Positions 32,901 to 44,299 of a stretch of 64,000 bases of DNA are shown here, in pieces (the stretch's first letter is position 1; every line of letters starts with the position of its first letter). Under the pieces are notes generated by a model. The model made no database searches. It saw nothing but the letters and a program-made list of their open reading frames with translations, and had not been told where the DNA came from. The stretch is from Juglans regia. Lineage: Eukaryota > Streptophyta > Magnoliopsida > Fagales > Juglandaceae. The position numbers were made by a program, and so were the translations under genes. Location: contig NC_049910.1 of NCBI RefSeq assembly GCF_001411555.2, positions 32,831,150 through 32,895,149 of the forward strand, given 5' to 3'.

Positions 32901-35900
32901 AGAGACCTTTGCTGAAGAAGAGATTTACAAGGTCATCTCTGGTATGGCTAAGGATAAAACGCCGTATCCGGATGGTTTTTCAATGGGTTTCTTTCAAATT
33001 TGTTGGGACATTGTGAAAGGTGATGTAATGCAGGTTTTAGTGAATTTCACTCTTTTCAAAAGTTTGAAAAATCCCTTAATGCGACCTTCATTGCTCTCAT
33101 TCCTAAGAAACATAGGGCTTCGACTATTGAGGACTTTCGTCCAATAAGCCTGGTTAGTAGCGTGCATAAGATTATTGCAGAGGTTCTTGCCAACCGGCTT
33201 AGCCTGATGTTGGGGCATATTATTTCCAAGTCTCAAAACGCATTTATTCGGGGGAGACAAATTCTTGATTCGGTACTCATTGCAAATGAGTGCTTGGACC
33301 ACAGACTACGAGAGGGAGGTTCAGGTGTTCTTTGCAAGCTTGAAATGGAGGCGTATGATCATGTGAACTGGGAATTTCTCTTACACCTGCTTGAAAGGTG
33401 TGACTTTGGGGTTAGGTGGATTTCATGGATGCGCCATTGTATTTCAATCGCCTGGTTCTCAGTTCTAGTCAACAGCACACCTGCTAGTTTTTTTTTTTTT
33501 ATAGTTCGCAGGGATTGAGGCAGGGAGACCCTCTATCTCCACTTTTATTTGTTATAGTTATGGAGGCTCTAAGTAAGATGGTGCAGGCTGCTGTTGGGGG
33601 AGGGTTTTTAGCTGGTTTTCAGGTGGGGCAATGGCTTTGGTGGTCCTACTATCATCTCACACATTCTTTTTGCAGATGATACTTTAGTCTTTTGTGAAGC
33701 GGATAATAGCCAGATCCAAACTCTACGAGCATTGTTACTTTGCTTTGAAGCAGTGTCAGGGCTTAAGGTGAACCTTGGCAAGTCTAAGATGGTTCCTGTG
33801 TGTGCAGTTTCTAATATCCTCAGTTTAGCAAGCCTTCTAGAATGTAAGATGTCTTCTTTCCCAATGAAATATCTAGGCCTTCCGGTGAGAAGATAGAGAA
33901 AAGGTTGGCTGGTTGGAAACGAGTGTATTTATCAAAAGGGGGCCGCCTCACTTTTATTAAGAGTACTCTCACTAACCTCCCTACATACTTTTTATCTTTA
34001 TTTCCTATGCCTGCAGGGGTGGTGAACAAGATGAAGAAACTATTTAGGGCGTTCTTATGGGGAGGCATGGGGGAGGAGAAAAAATTTCATCTAGTTAGAT
34101 GGAAAACAGTTTGTGCCTCAATTGTGAATGGGGGGTTGAGAGTGTGTTAACTTGAGAACTTTTAATAAAGCTCTATTGGGAAAATGACTTTGGAGATATC
34201 ACTTGGAGGGGGATCATTGTGGAAGGAAATTATTGACACTAGATATGGTGTCGCTAAGGGTGGTTGATGTTCCAACGAAGTGAGAGGGGGGTATGGTGTG
34301 GGTTTATGGAAGTTTATAAGGAAGGGGTGGTCATGCTTTGCAAACCAAATCCATTTTGTAGTTGGTGAGGGCAATCGAATCAGTTTTTGGCGGGAGGTGT
34401 GGTGTGGAGATCAAGCTTTGGAAAGGGCTTTTCTGGCTCTATATCATATTGCAATTAACAGGGAGGTGTCAGTGGCGGATGTGCAGTTATTTTCTCATGG
34501 CTCATATCAGTGGAATATTTTCTTTAATAGAGATTTTCATGACTGGGAATTATCTATTGTTGCAGAATTTTTCAGCATACTATATTCCACTGGGACCCCT
34601 ATAGCACAGTGAGATAGATTGAAGTGGAGGTCTAATAATTACAAGATATGTACAGTGAAAGCGTATTATAACATCTTGACAACACGATCATACTCCGTTT
34701 CCCTGGAAGAATATTAGGAGGTCTCGTGTGTCTTCTAAAGTAGCATTTTTTGTTTGGAATGCCGCTCTTGAGAAGATCTTGACCACGAACAACTTGAGGA
34801 AGAGAGGATGTGTAGTGATGGATTTGTATTACATATGCAAAAAGAATGGAGAATCTGTGGACCATCTCTTACTACAATGTGAGGTAACAAGAGTGTTGTG
34901 AGATGAGATCTTTCAAAAGGTTGATGTTGCTTGGTTATGCCTATGAGGGTGGTGGATCTGTTGGGTTGTTGGAGAAAGATGCAAGGCTGTCATCAAGTGG
35001 CAGCGGTGTGGAAGATGTTCTATTGTGCATTATGTGGTGTATTTGGATGGAAAGGAATGCGCGATGCTTTAAAGATAAGGAATGCACATTGGCTGAGTTG
35101 AAGAAGTTTTTGTTCGACACTTTAATGTCTTGGCTTTCCGCTATTGTATTGCATGGGGGCAATGTTCATGATTTCTTGTCTTCAATTTATCGGTTTTAGA
35201 ATGTATTTAGGTATTCTTCTGTATACTTTTTGTGTACATGAGTTATGCCTATTTCATTCATATATATAATATTTATCTCTTACTTATAAAAAAAAAAAAA
35301 AAAAAGAAGTTTCCTTGAAAATAAACACAAACAAAAACAAAAAAATCTCATAAATTTCATCCAAAAACTTTCCAATTCTACCTACTCACTCTCATAAACC
35401 CAATACAACACAATCTTAGAAAAATTTACAAGAATCCTCAAAAATTACAAACATTTTCACTTACCAAATGTGCCCTTTAAGTTTTTTCTCAACTACTCTC
35501 ACAAAAAGTTCATACTAGGACAATAAACACTGAACTACAAGAATCCGTATCAAGAGAAGCTGCAATGGAGAAAAAAATCTGACACCAAATGCGTCCTAAA
35601 ACTAGAAGGTAAACATATCTCAAATGTGTCTTAAACCTTCAAGGCGTCTCAAAATTTTCTCTTTCAAACAGTGAAGAATCCGACACTAAATCTTGTTTGG
35701 GTGCTTAGAAAATGAAAAATACCACCTAACCCAAGTCAGAAAATTGCAGGAAGGCCAACTAATTCGATAGGAATAATAATTTCTCACTATTTCCGACAAC
35801 TTTTTTGTGCTACCAAGCGAAAAAACGTCACAAACAAGAGAAACCCAGAAATCCCACAACCGGAATAATGGGTTTGTTTTATTTTTAGACGGAGAAAGAA

Positions 35901-36149
35901 AGAAACGTCAAGGCAAAGGGTGAAAGTAGATAGACCGAGATGAGAGAGAGAGAGAGAGAGATAAATAGAGTGAAACGTAGAAGTTAAAGAAACAGAGAGA
36001 TAGAGATAGAGAAAGAGAGAGATCCGGACCTGAAGGCCAGCGCGAGAGGAGCGAGATATGGGCTTCTTCTTGCTGTCCTTGTCCTTGTCCTTGTTGGCGG
36101 CCGCCGAGGCCTTGCCCATGATCAGACCCTTCGCGCCCTTTCCAGACAT
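29926..36149 (-). CDS. Histone H2A.Z variant, two exons
   Basis: Exon 1 is 36149-36030 (40 codons, [13 protein letters not shown]...SSRAGLQ) and exon 2 is 30222-29926 (98 codons plus stop, [11 protein letters not shown]... to INKSSKD). The junction is phase 0 between CAG (Gln) and TTT (Phe), with donor CTTCAG|GTCCGG and acceptor ATTGCAG|TTTCCA. The 138-residue product has the H2A.Z signature: [40 protein letters not shown], and no SQ(E/D)F tail of H2A.X. H2A.Z replaces H2A in nucleosomes near transcription starts through the SWR1 complex and tunes responsive genes. The 3' UTR probably occupies 29925 to about 29600. The intron is 5.8 kb, inflated by LINE insertions. Confidence 0.93.
30416..30884 (+). 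mobile_element. LINE 3'-end fragment
   Basis: Plus-strand codons for the C-terminal region of an L1-like ORF2 ([20 protein letters not shown], then FNTLLHWS) end in a stop at about 30786. A 3' UTR follows with TTCTTTTGATCAATAAAATC and a poly-A run ending at about 30884. The start, TTGTATGTGCAAAAAGAGTGG, aligns with 34828 of the longer LINE at 32839-35307, so both belong to one family. It is heavily 5'-truncated. Confidence 0.75.
31680..32450 (-). mobile_element. LINE internal fragment (C-terminal RT and zinc-binding region)
   Basis: On the minus strand, frames give [13 protein letters not shown] at 32345 and, after several frame changes, [17 protein letters not shown] near 31720. These are the conserved landmarks before and within the zf-RVT region of plant LINE ORF2. 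It has no poly-A tail and is riddled with stops. Orientation is opposite to the other two LINE pieces in this intron. End points are approximate. Confidence 0.6.
32839..35307 (+). mobile_element. 5'-truncated L1-like LINE with target duplication
   Basis: ORF2 coding from the RT onward: [23 protein letters not shown] near 33180, LRQGDPLSP near 33515, FADDTLVF near 33669, C-terminal RT, zinc-binding region and [14 protein letters not shown] near 35040, then a stop at about 35199. A 3' UTR and poly-A end at about 35305. The 10-mer AGTTTCCTTG occurs immediately before (32829-32838) and after (35308-35317), a target-site duplication that fixes both ends. Stops and frameshifts are present. It is antisense to the host H2A.Z gene. 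Confidence 0.88.
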
Positions 36150-36409
36150 ATTTTTCCCGCCCAAAGCTTCAGATTCAGAATTATGGAATAGATTTTAGGA
36201 ATTGGAGAGCAGACGACCAGGGAAGGGAACGCACACTCTCTCGGTCTCTCTGGTGTAGGGATGGGATAGATGATCGGGTTGAGCCTTGTAGCCTCGGTCG
36301 GGATTATTTATCAAGATAGCCCACTTTTACAAAACTAACCCTTCTTTTTGCGTCCATATACTAATATCATACTGCTCTCCATTCTTTATCCATCTTTTTT
36401 TTAGCAATA
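36150..36409 (-). promoter_or_regulatory. Residual H2A.Z 5' UTR/proximal promoter
   Basis: Only about 260 bp of unique sequence separates the H2A.Z start codon from the end of the MULE at 36410. It contains a CT-rich leader stretch (as read on the minus strand) near 36230-36250. No TATA box is evident. TTAGCAATA at 36401-36409 is the MULE target duplication. Confidence 0.5.
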
Positions 36410-36480
36410 CAGAATAACTTCTTGCAGGAGACATCTATAATGTGGTCTTATTGGAGACCAATAAAGAGGTGACACATAAG
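36410..36480. repeat. FAR1-type MULE left TIR
   Basis: Pairs with 43967-44037 in inverted orientation. It is strongest over GGAGACA...CTTATTGGAGACCAATA...AGAGGTGACAC. Confidence 0.82.
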
Positions 36481-37550
36481 CAGCACATTATCCAAATTAC
36501 ACTCCACGTAACAGGGAATTTGCATTGTCCCTCACTCTCTCTGCTTCTCGAGCCTCCCTTCCCCCTCTCTCTCTCATCTCATCGAAGCCACCCAGACGCT
36601 CATAAAAACCTCTACTCCCTCTTGAAAGACAAAACCAAGCCCTCATTGCCTCTCATCGAAGCCACCCAGATTCTCTCTACACTCTCACTCTCTCGATTCG
36701 AAAATGAAATTGAAACCCAAACTTTGGATCATGCTTCCTCTCTCGATCCGAAAACTGCATCTCTGTCTCTCTCTTTCTCTCTTGTGACCAAACCCTAACG
36801 TGATATCGAGACCTGCAAAGAATACGTCGAGGTAATTTTCGAAAATTCCTAATTTTCATAAGCGACTCAAGTGAAATTGACAGTAGATTATGAGTGTATT
36901 TTTGAGAAATACATGATTTTATTTTTCAGAAATCCCTAATTTTCAAAAGTTTAATTTTGTAAGGTTTTTTCGTTGCTTGCTTGAAAAAACATCAAAACCC
37001 TAACTCTCCCTCGACTCCACCGAAGAATGAAGGTGCGTAGTGAAATTTGAGTTGGATAGATTTGGATAGAAATATGAGTTGGGATAGAAATCTAAGTTGG
37101 ATAGATTTAGATAGAAATCTGAGTTTGATAGATTTGGATAGAAATCTGAATTGGATAGAAATAGAAATCTTAAGTCATTTAGATGGATAGAAATTTGAGT
37201 TGGGATCTTAGTGGGGTGAAGGGGTGAATTAGATTGACATTAAATCTATGCATTTCATTAGTGATACTTGGATTAATGCTGCTGGTTTTTTTTTTTGTGT
37301 GGTATTAATGTAGTTGTTAGTATAATAAGCACCACATTTGAAAGTAGAAAATGAGAGCAAAATGTAAAGTAGATGTTTGTAAATGTAATTTTATTACTCC
37401 TTTAAGCTTGTTTGGACTATTTTCATGTGACTGTTGGGACAATTTTCATACAATGTTTGGACCAAAATTGGGTCATCAAAGGTTGTAAAAAAGGCTAGTT
37501 TCCTACTTACTTTCTTGCTCTTGTTTAATTTTCAATTAACTGTTTTTTGA

Positions 37551-37751
37551 GCTCGATGTTCTTGCCTCTCAAGTTTAACAACAAGAGATGAAGATTGGTT
37601 GGAGAGACTACTTTGCTACTGTGGGATTCTATCAAAACTAAGGACTTCTACGAAAGATACTAGTTTTGGTAGATGGTTTTTCAATTGTCCAAAGTATAAA
37701 ATGGACAAACAATGCAGATTTTTTCAATGGCTTGATTTTGAAATGAAATAA
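37551..37751 (+). pseudogene. GRF-type zinc finger relic inside the MULE
   Basis: A frame with no ATG but clear zf-GRF character: CYCGILSKLRTS (first Cys pair region), then GRWFFNCPKYK and CRFFQWLDFEMK (the paired Cys and the FFQW signature), ending in TAA. After the stop, other frames give a Lys/Asn-rich stretch and a hydrophobic segment (LFLSWFCVVLLCAVIAL), as in plant GRF proteins with a C-terminal coiled coil and membrane anchor, so a premature stop is likely. GRF fingers bind single-stranded nucleic acid in known proteins. It converges with the transposase gene. It was probably captured from the host or is a long-term passenger of this transposon group (inference). Confidence 0.7.
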
Positions 37752-38800
37752 AACAGTTGTTGCAAAATGACATTAGAATTAACTCAAAGAAGGAACAACA
37801 GGATCAATCAAGAACGTAAGTTTGCTAAAGAAGCAAATTTCAAAGCTATGGAAAATAAGTAAAAGGAAACATTAAAAGTTTTATTCTTGTCATGGTTTTG
37901 TGTTGTTTTGCTTTGTGCTGTAATTGCTTTAACTTTTGAACGATAATCATGTACTAAGGATAGTTGGTTTATATGTAAAACAACCCTTTATTAATTTGCC
38001 TAGAACATAAAATTGGTTTATATATACTAGCTTATATATATAACAGCCAATTATTGTACTTCTTATTGTAGATGTATTAAGATATGATAATCAATTAAAA
38101 TCTTCAATGGCTTTAATATTTCTGCATCTCATTAAGCCAATGGCTTTAGCCCGAATGCTCATGGCCACTTAAGAATACTAGTCTGGAAGTAGTATGGCCA
38201 CTTAAGCTCATCTGAAACCCCTGGTTCCAATATCCGAAACCCCTCGTTCCATTCAAACACCAACCAAAATCTCCACTTGAGCTAGATCAAGAACTAAATC
38301 AAATAATTTCTTGTTGGATTTCTTGGTCCCAAACATCTATGAAACATTAAAAAAACTGAAACATTAAAAAAAATCAAATAAGTTTTGGCATTTTTTGGTA
38401 CAGTTGCTAAGCAAAAAACTTAAACAAAAAGAGACAAAACAAAACATCATTGGCGGGTTGAAATGTGTAATTCCAACAACAATAGCACTGGCCAAGACGC
38501 CACCACCAGACCTGTAATCAACCGTGAATTACACTTGTGAAAGCAAAAAAATCATCAAATTACAAATAAAGAATAACTTTCCAAACATAAAACTAACCAA
38601 CAAACTCATAGATTTACCAAACATTAGCGACCATACCTAAAAAATCAAACATTAACAAACCCAAATTCATTGATTTCTTGGATGTCATTTGCCTTTATCT
38701 CCATAGGTTGTAACATTAAAAAAAAAAAAAAAGGTTTTGCCAATAAGAGTACCATAACATTCCATGCAAAGAAGTTGCATGCCCAAGTTAAACACCAACC

Positions 38801-41800
38801 TCATGTTTCTTGTTCAAGATCCACCCTTTGTGATATGTTGTCATTTATATTTTCAACATCCCTACATGAAGGACAAAAAAAGCATAAAAATGAAGTTATT
38901 GAATTAAAACATAAGGAAAAAATTATCTTTGTACTATACCCCAACGAATGACAGTTGTTCTTGGTATGACCCTCAATCTTGCAAATACTACAACACATTT
39001 TCTTCACTGATGCAATCTCTCTCGGGTTCTTTGCTCTCAAAGATTTTGGTCTTCCTTTCGTTGGCACCCATTGAGGATCTTGTAAAATTTGTGAGACATT
39101 TGATATTACTTGTGATCTTAACACAGAGGATTCATTATGTGACATGTCTCTGACTTCTAAATTTTGTTCTTTAATAGTATCCATCAAAAGCAATTCCTTG
39201 TGTACCTTGTCCAATGCAAGAGAAAAGTGGTCCATTTTAAACCTTGATTGTGAGCCAAGTTCTGCAATATCGTAAAATTGCATCATCAAATGACTTGTTC
39301 GCATTATCGGATCTTCTTGTGTCGAAACATGTCCCTCAGAATTTGGAATTTCATGAATAGCTTGACTCTTAGCATGGTCCATCTTTCAAGAATATAGTGA
39401 TGTGACAAACAATCTAAGTTTGATTTCTTCATGAAGACACATAGGATATGCCTACAAAGAATAACCAGAAATTCAAACATATAAGATGTACATATTAGTA
39501 TTGCTTCTCTACAGTCCACAGTCACATAATAAATACGTTTGTCATTGCCCTTAGGTGCCACCTCATACATCTTACTTTCACCCTCAATTTGAACTTTTGT
39601 TGCTTTGTACCGTTGGCAATTGAATAGCTCATCTCGAAAGATATTGAAGGACTTCCTTGTATACACTTTGCCAACCTCTTCTTCAATTCCCTAACATGTT
39701 TTCAAAACCGGCCTAGTCGATTTCGTTCTTACAATCTTCTCTTTCTCCTTAAAATAGCGTGCATCTAAGGCTTTATCGTACTAATGCATAAAGTCACTCA
39801 CCATCATGCTCGATCGCACATAATTCTTGAAAAAGTTATTCATGCTCTTACTCCTTTGCATGGTTGACATACCGACACAAAATGTGGTTTGCAAGTAAGC
39901 CGGAACCCACTTCTCCCATCAGTTGTAAAGATTTTGCAGCCAATCATTACCTACTAGACCATACTTCATTAGTATGATAACTCATTCCTCATCGAACTCA
40001 TCAGATGTTATTGTATCATGAATACAATGATGAAACTCTTTTTGAAAGTTTGGAAACTTGTTATAGACATATGCCAAATGTTCTGAAATTTTTTGTAAAA
40101 TATGCCACAAGCACAACCGGTGAGTTGTATTTGGGAGAACCTCTGCAATGGCCTTGGCCATAGCTTTGTCATCATCAATAATAATGGTTGAAGGGACACG
40201 CCCAAGCATTGCTTCATATCATGTTCTCAGTAACCATATATAGGATTCAGTTGTCTCATTAACTAGCAACGCACAACCAAATATTATGGTTTGGTGATAA
40301 TGATTAACTCCTAAGAACAGCACAAATGACATCTTATAAACATTTGTCAGGTACGTCACATCAAACGTGACAACATCTTTGAAATATTAATATGCAGACC
40401 TTGATCTTGCATCTACCCAAAAACAGCTTCCAATACACCTATTCTCATCGACCTGCATGGAGTAAACAAACTCAGGTTCTTTACACTGTCGTTCAAGGTA
40501 TGCATACAACCTTTGTGCATCTCTCTCTTTAAACAATTTTCTTCTTTTTTTTCTTAAATAATTTTATACATCATTTCCAATACAACCAATGTTAAAATCA
40601 CCACCTGCTTTTTTGCTTAACACCAACATTATCTTCCTTGTCGGTACACCAGACTCATTCAAAGTAAGAATGAGATTTTTTTTTGCATGCGTGTCACTCT
40701 TTTATGTCCACGAAGCATGTGACGCCCCGACTCCCACGTATAGGGACGCGAGAATCATGACGTCGGGATGATGACAACACGGTCACGCATCCCAACGAAA
40801 GTGCCAAGTGTGTGGGTACATACAACGATGTTCAAAACAACGCAACGGAATAGTCAACTAAGTACCAAAATTTAAATACAATCTAAACATCAATAAGGTT
40901 TAAAAAGTAGTTATACAGTCATCCAAAATTTAAATACAATACAGTAAAATAAAATAACTAAGCAAGTGATCCCAGATCACTCCTCAGGCAGAGCCGTCTC
41001 CTCAGGCTTGCCCTTATCCTCCTCATCTGCATCAAAATCTGCGTTACCACAAAATGGTACCGCAGGTAAGTATAACCCAAATAACCACGTAATGAAAATG
41101 CATTAATGCAACCAACATGCATGCATATGAAGAAATATGCATTTTCCTCAAAACATCATTTTCCCCGAAAATAATTATTTTCCAATACACGCCAAAATCT
41201 CATTTGGCCCAAAATATTTGTAAAACATTTTCCCAGAAAATGATTTACACAGAAATCCAACACACATTATTATCCCAGAAAATAGTTCATTAATCCATTA
41301 TTACCATATACATCATGGTCTCCCCTAGGGACCATCAGCACGTCCTGGTTTCGTAGCAATGCCCAGTTCCGCGCCCAGCGCGTTCATGACCAAGCACCCA
41401 CTACACAACAAGCGATGCCCAGTTCCGTGCCCAACGCGTTTGCCAGACATCCTCTAGTCCCCGCCAGCAAAAGGACCACGGAGTCGGCATGAGACCATCT
41501 CGTCCGATCCCATTGTCGCCAAGCGACAATCCAGGGGACGTTACTCAGTATATTCTGCTCCCAAGTAACCAAATGAGCTCCACCGAGATAATGCCCCATC
41601 TCGGCTTGGGGTCGTGATACATACGCACCCAAAATCCATTCTCACATGAAAACTCAGTTTTCATAAACACATGAACATGAATGCAATACACGTAAACCCA
41701 GTTTCCTTTACAAACATGATCATGCGTGCAAAATGCAATGTACATAAGCAACACAATATCCAAACCAACAATTACCCACCCAATCAATCACACAAACAAC

Positions 41801-43630
41801 TCCAATCACCAATCCATCCGACCCCCGTACTCCTCGGACTCAGTCCGGCATGTTCAACCAAATACAGTGAAATGAGTTAGTGCAAAAATACATTTAAATC
41901 ACGAAAGTTCTTTGGAGAAATACTTACAGTGCTATATAACAATTTTCGGAGGATCACAGAGCTGCAAGAAGCGGCAACGCAGCAACAAAACAGTGCCAAA
42001 TGCACTGTGGCCGTGGGTCTCAAAGACCCACTTTTGAACGGGTGCAAACGAAGACCTGAGATTGATAGGGTAGGGTCTAGGGAGGTCGGTGAAGCTAGTG
42101 GTGGTGGTGGTTGACCGTGGGTGGCGGCGCAATAGGCGGTTGAAGTGCAAAAACACCCAAAATGAAAATAAAGTTGGAAGTGCTTCACCGGTGACGGATC
42201 GGAGGTGGAGTTGGGTCCAATGGATTGCTAAGAGGTCGAGGATGATGTGGTGAGAAGATGGTGGCAAATGGTGGTGCGACGGCGGCACGCGAGCACAAGA
42301 GGTGTCGCAGCTTCAATGGGCTCGTGGTGGCTAACGGCGACGCGGCTGGGGCAGGAAACGGAGGGGTGGCGTCGCCGGTGGCTGGGGGAGCTGGGGAGCC
42401 AGGCGGTGTCGACCACTGCTGGCGCACAGCGGTGGGCTGGGGAGGAGAAGGATCGGACGGAGAGAGAGGGAGGGGGTTGGGTCGCGCAGGAAGGAGAACC
42501 AGAAAAGAAAGAAAAGAAAAAGAAAAAAGAAGAAAAGAAAGAGGAAAAAGAAAAAGTAGGGAAAGAAATGAGGTCTAATACTCACATCTTGGGTTACAAA
42601 AATGATCAAACGGAAACGATTTTAAAACAGCAAGTTAAATAAAATAATTTAAACGTAATGATAAAGTGAAATTAAAATAATTAAATCTAACAATAAATTA
42701 ATTAAATATGAAAAGCAATTTAAATGCATAACAATAAATAAATATTAAGAAAGCACATAAAAATAATTTTCACCAAATTAAAATCATAAAAATAAACTCA
42801 CTAAAAAATCCAACCAATTTTAAAACAAGAGAATAAATTTTTGAATCCATAAAAATAATTCCTTCAGTAAAAATACACTAAAATACGGGGTGTTACAAAG
42901 CATACTGGTACTTCTTGATGCTAGTATAAAGTCGATCTTCCAGGTGAGTATACTGGAAGATCAAAGCACACTAGGTTCTCCATCCATTGACTTGATTTTG
43001 GCTTTCTTGGGGAGTTTTCAAATTGATTGTGGGTTCAAGGGAATTCATTCCCACGGGTTCATATCATAGTAGCTCATGATTGTGTTCAGGCAGGAACTTG
43101 CATACTTTCCATCTTTCATCATCCTTTTTTATACACATGGTAGCTTTACACCCAATCTTTGTTTCAGTGGGTTCAGGAATTTATCTTTCTTTTGTTTGAG
43201 ACTTTCACGCCTAAATCCCTCCCTTATACAAACATAGTGAACTCGAATTATTTTTTTCCCCTCTCGATAATTGCATATGGTTGGTCCTCATTGCAAAACT
43301 TTTTCGTCTTGCATACGCCTTGTAAAATGTTTGGGCATCCTCAACTTCATCAAATTATTTCCAAATGAACGGTTCAAAAACTCAACTACTAGAAGTGGAA
43401 TTAAAATTGACTCTATCTCCATCTTCATCTTCCACATTCACTCTATCATCATCAAAGTCTCCCAAATTCATGCCATCTCCCACATTTACATCACATTGAT
43501 CTTTCATGATTTCATCCTCAATAGTTTCATTTACACCTTCCGAACAGTTTCTAGTCGTTAGTATCTCAACATCATCACTATCTGAACTCCACCCAAAATC
43601 TTTCATCCCAACATAAAACAATGTAATCAA
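38801..43630 (-). pseudogene. FAR1/FHY3-like MULE transposase, interrupted
   Basis: Minus strand from 43630: an acidic N-terminus, then the FAR1 DNA-binding domain near 43355-43180 (VEDAQTFYKAYARRKSFAMR). A 2.17-kb insertion follows at 42897-40728 within what is otherwise a YALRGHKRVTRMQKK-type region. Downstream is the MULE transposase domain (DVVTFDVTYLTNVYKM at about 40370; TIIIDDDKAMAKAIAEVLP at 40190; HRLCLWHI), the SWIM zinc finger (FEFLVILCRHILC at about 39450) and a CCHC knuckle (CCSICKIEGHTKNNC at about 38990). A last small exon (38865-38801) begins after a TGTAG acceptor. Several stops and frameshifts occur. Its place between TIRs shows it is a transposase and not a domesticated FAR1 regulator. 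Confidence 0.85.
40728..42897. mobile_element. 2.17-kb TG...CA element nested in the FAR1-type transposase (putative solo LTR)
   Basis: Begins TGTGACGCCCCGACTCCCA and ends ATACGGGGTGTTACA. AAGCA flanks it on both sides (40723-40727 and 42898-42902), and removing it rejoins the FAR1 frame. TG/CA ends plus a 5-bp duplication fit a long solo LTR, perhaps Gypsy-type. The CGCCCCG/CGGGGTG ends also make an imperfect inverted repeat, so a TIR transposon is the alternative. No polymerase, integrase or transposase domain was found. GC-rich frames at 42185-42640 look like composition artefacts. Confidence 0.7.
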
Positions 43631-43966
43631 TATAAGATTCAGTCCCTATAAAAATCCCAATATAGCAATTTGTTTGGAAAATGAAATGCAATAAAAAAAA
43701 ATACTGACCATTGCGGACAGTGGAAAATCAAAACCAAAAATCTCAAAAATTCTACAACAAAACATATGTTGTAGAAATTTCAGGAGAGATCGAAGAGGAG
43801 AGAGAGAGAGGGAGAGTCGATCGAAGGAGAAAGAGCGAGAGTCAACTGATTCATTCGGGAGTTTGATTTCTGTGAGCTATTGAATGAGAGAGAGAGAGAG
43901 AGAGACTCGATCGAAAAGGACTCATAGATCCCCTGTATGCATCCCCATTATCACAATTAAGGAAGG

Positions 43967-44037
43967 CTTACGTGTCACCTCTCTATTGGTCTCCAATAAG
44001 ACTATATTATAGGTGTCTCCGGCTAGAAGCGTTTCTC
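43967..44037. repeat. FAR1-type MULE right TIR
   Basis: Inverted partner of 36410-36480. It is followed by TTAACAATA, the near-exact 9-bp target duplication. Confidence 0.82.
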
Positions 44038-44299
44038 TTAACAATAATATAGTTGTAATTATTTTATAACCCGTTAATGCGCATTTGTATCATTCATTAA
44101 AAGTGCTAAAGTTTTCGTGATTTTAATCTTTCATTACCCTTCAAATTATAAAGGATTTATAACTCTATTATTGCTTTTCTTTTTCTTTTTTAGTGAGAAA
44201 CTCCAGTCATTTAAATGGTAACTTGTTCGGACAATACAATAGACGTAATACATACAGGAACTTCTTCCTAATCTACATTTAATAGAAAGAAGATATCCA

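Larger units (their letters stand above)
30223..36029 (-). other. H2A.Z intron (5.8 kb)
   Basis: The interval lies between the splice sites given for the H2A.Z gene. It holds three LINE pieces (30416-30884, 31680-32450, 32839-35307), leaving about 2 kb of other noncoding sequence, plus an (AG)n microsatellite at about 35942-35960 near the 5' splice site. Confidence 0.8.
36410..44037 (-). mobile_element. FAR1-type MULE with 71-bp TIRs, carrying a GRF-finger relic
   Basis: Inverted ends lie at 36410-36480 and 43967-44037. Left CAGAATAACTTCTTGCAGGA compares with right (reverse complement) GAGAAACGCTTCTAGCCGGA, and then the conserved TCTTATTGGAGACCAATA and GAGGTGACAC blocks. Flanking 9-mers are TTAGCAATA (36401-36409) and TTAACAATA (44038-44046), one mismatch, the Mutator duplication length. 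Inside are a FAR1/FHY3-like transposase on the minus strand and a GRF zinc-finger relic on the plus strand. A 2170-bp element is nested in the transposase. Without it the element is about 5.46 kb. Confidence 0.85.

Noticed and set aside
36442..36798. 118-residue Ser/Leu-rich frame
   Set aside because: CT-rich leader-like DNA just inside the MULE end; composition is low complexity and no domain is visible.
42185..42642. Overlapping GC-rich frames on both strands
   Set aside because: They lie within the 2.17-kb nested element and reflect composition (Pro/Ala/Arg-rich in all frames); no domain is seen.
38801..43630. A host FAR1-RELATED SEQUENCE regulatory gene
   Set aside because: It has stops and frameshifts and lies between inverted ends with a 9-bp target duplication, so it is a transposase relic.
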